NCBI GenBank assembly: GCA_030635805.1
Contig: DAOVYC010000057.1
Location: 1-5,268 of the forward strand
Length of the DNA: 5,268 bases
Direction: 5' to 3'
DNA from: a bacterium
GTDB lineage: Bacteria > Patescibacteriota > Gracilibacteria > JAUYGZ01 > DAOVYC01
Position 1 is the first letter of the stretch; each line of letters starts with the position of its first letter. Position numbers and translations under genes: made by a program. Below the pieces are notes generated by a model that was not told where the DNA came from, ran no database searches, and worked only from the letters and a program-made list of their open reading frames with translations. Shown one piece after another: positions 5,216-5,268 of the stretch.

Positions 5216-5268
5216 AAATACTGACTCCTGAGCGTTTATAAATAGCACAAACATGGTTGGGAGGGAAT

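Larger units (their letters stand above)
5152..5268. other. Non-coding right flank
   Basis: I see no gene in this stretch. It contains the small hairpin after the A2M stop and the G-rich island at 5197-5215. An ATG at 5253 opens a frame (MVGRE) that runs off the edge, with no ribosome-binding site and too little sequence to judge. No intrinsic terminator for the A2M message is visible. Confidence 0.5.

Noticed and set aside
5253..5268. Possible start of a further plus-strand gene (ATG at 5253)
   Set aside because: Only five codons are visible, with no ribosome-binding site or properly spaced promoter.
1..5268. CRISPR arrays, tRNA, rRNA or insertion-sequence ends
   Set aside because: I saw no regularly spaced repeats with unique spacers, no tRNA-like cloverleaf, and no transposase or terminal inverted repeats with target duplication.

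Overview
The window is AT-rich DNA carrying two genes, transcribed divergently from a 423-bp non-coding region. Neither gene has a Shine-Dalgarno site. Both use standard stop codons, and the 1296-codon frame has no internal TGA, so recoding of TGA is not indicated. The composition (lysine-, asparagine- and isoleucine-rich protein, A-rich coding strand), leaderless-looking starts and low-complexity intergenic repeats fit an uncultured low-GC bacterium, perhaps of the Patescibacteria/CPR type. This taxonomic guess is tentative, because no marker gene is present.

Layout. 1-168: non-coding; a 12-bp palindrome and a T-rich tract that runs into the stop codon of the first gene. 169-837 (minus): a multi-pass PrsW-family intramembrane protease. 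838-1260: a rich intergenic region holding (a) a plus-strand promoter-like site followed at once by a long hairpin and a T-tract, which reads as a very short RNA gene; (b) a second hairpin plus T-tract; (c) a good minus-strand promoter that would give the prsW-like gene a leader of about 238 nt, overlapping the short RNA in antisense; (d) pyrimidine-rich direct repeats just ahead of the second gene. 1261-5151 (plus): a 1296-residue bacterial alpha-2-macroglobulin (A2M), membrane-anchored, with a recognisable thioester domain that has lost the CxEQ thioester motif. 5152-5268: non-coding, with a small hairpin and a G-rich island but no convincing terminator.

How the parts may work together. Bacterial A2Ms are envelope proteins thought to trap or block foreign proteases. 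PrsW of Bacillus subtilis is a site-1 protease in an envelope-stress cascade. A divergent pair of these could be an envelope-defence module, but the sequence shows only adjacency. The least expected signals are the candidate antisense hairpin RNA in the intergenic region, the A2M without a thioester, and the related direct repeats on either side of the prsW-like gene and its promoter.
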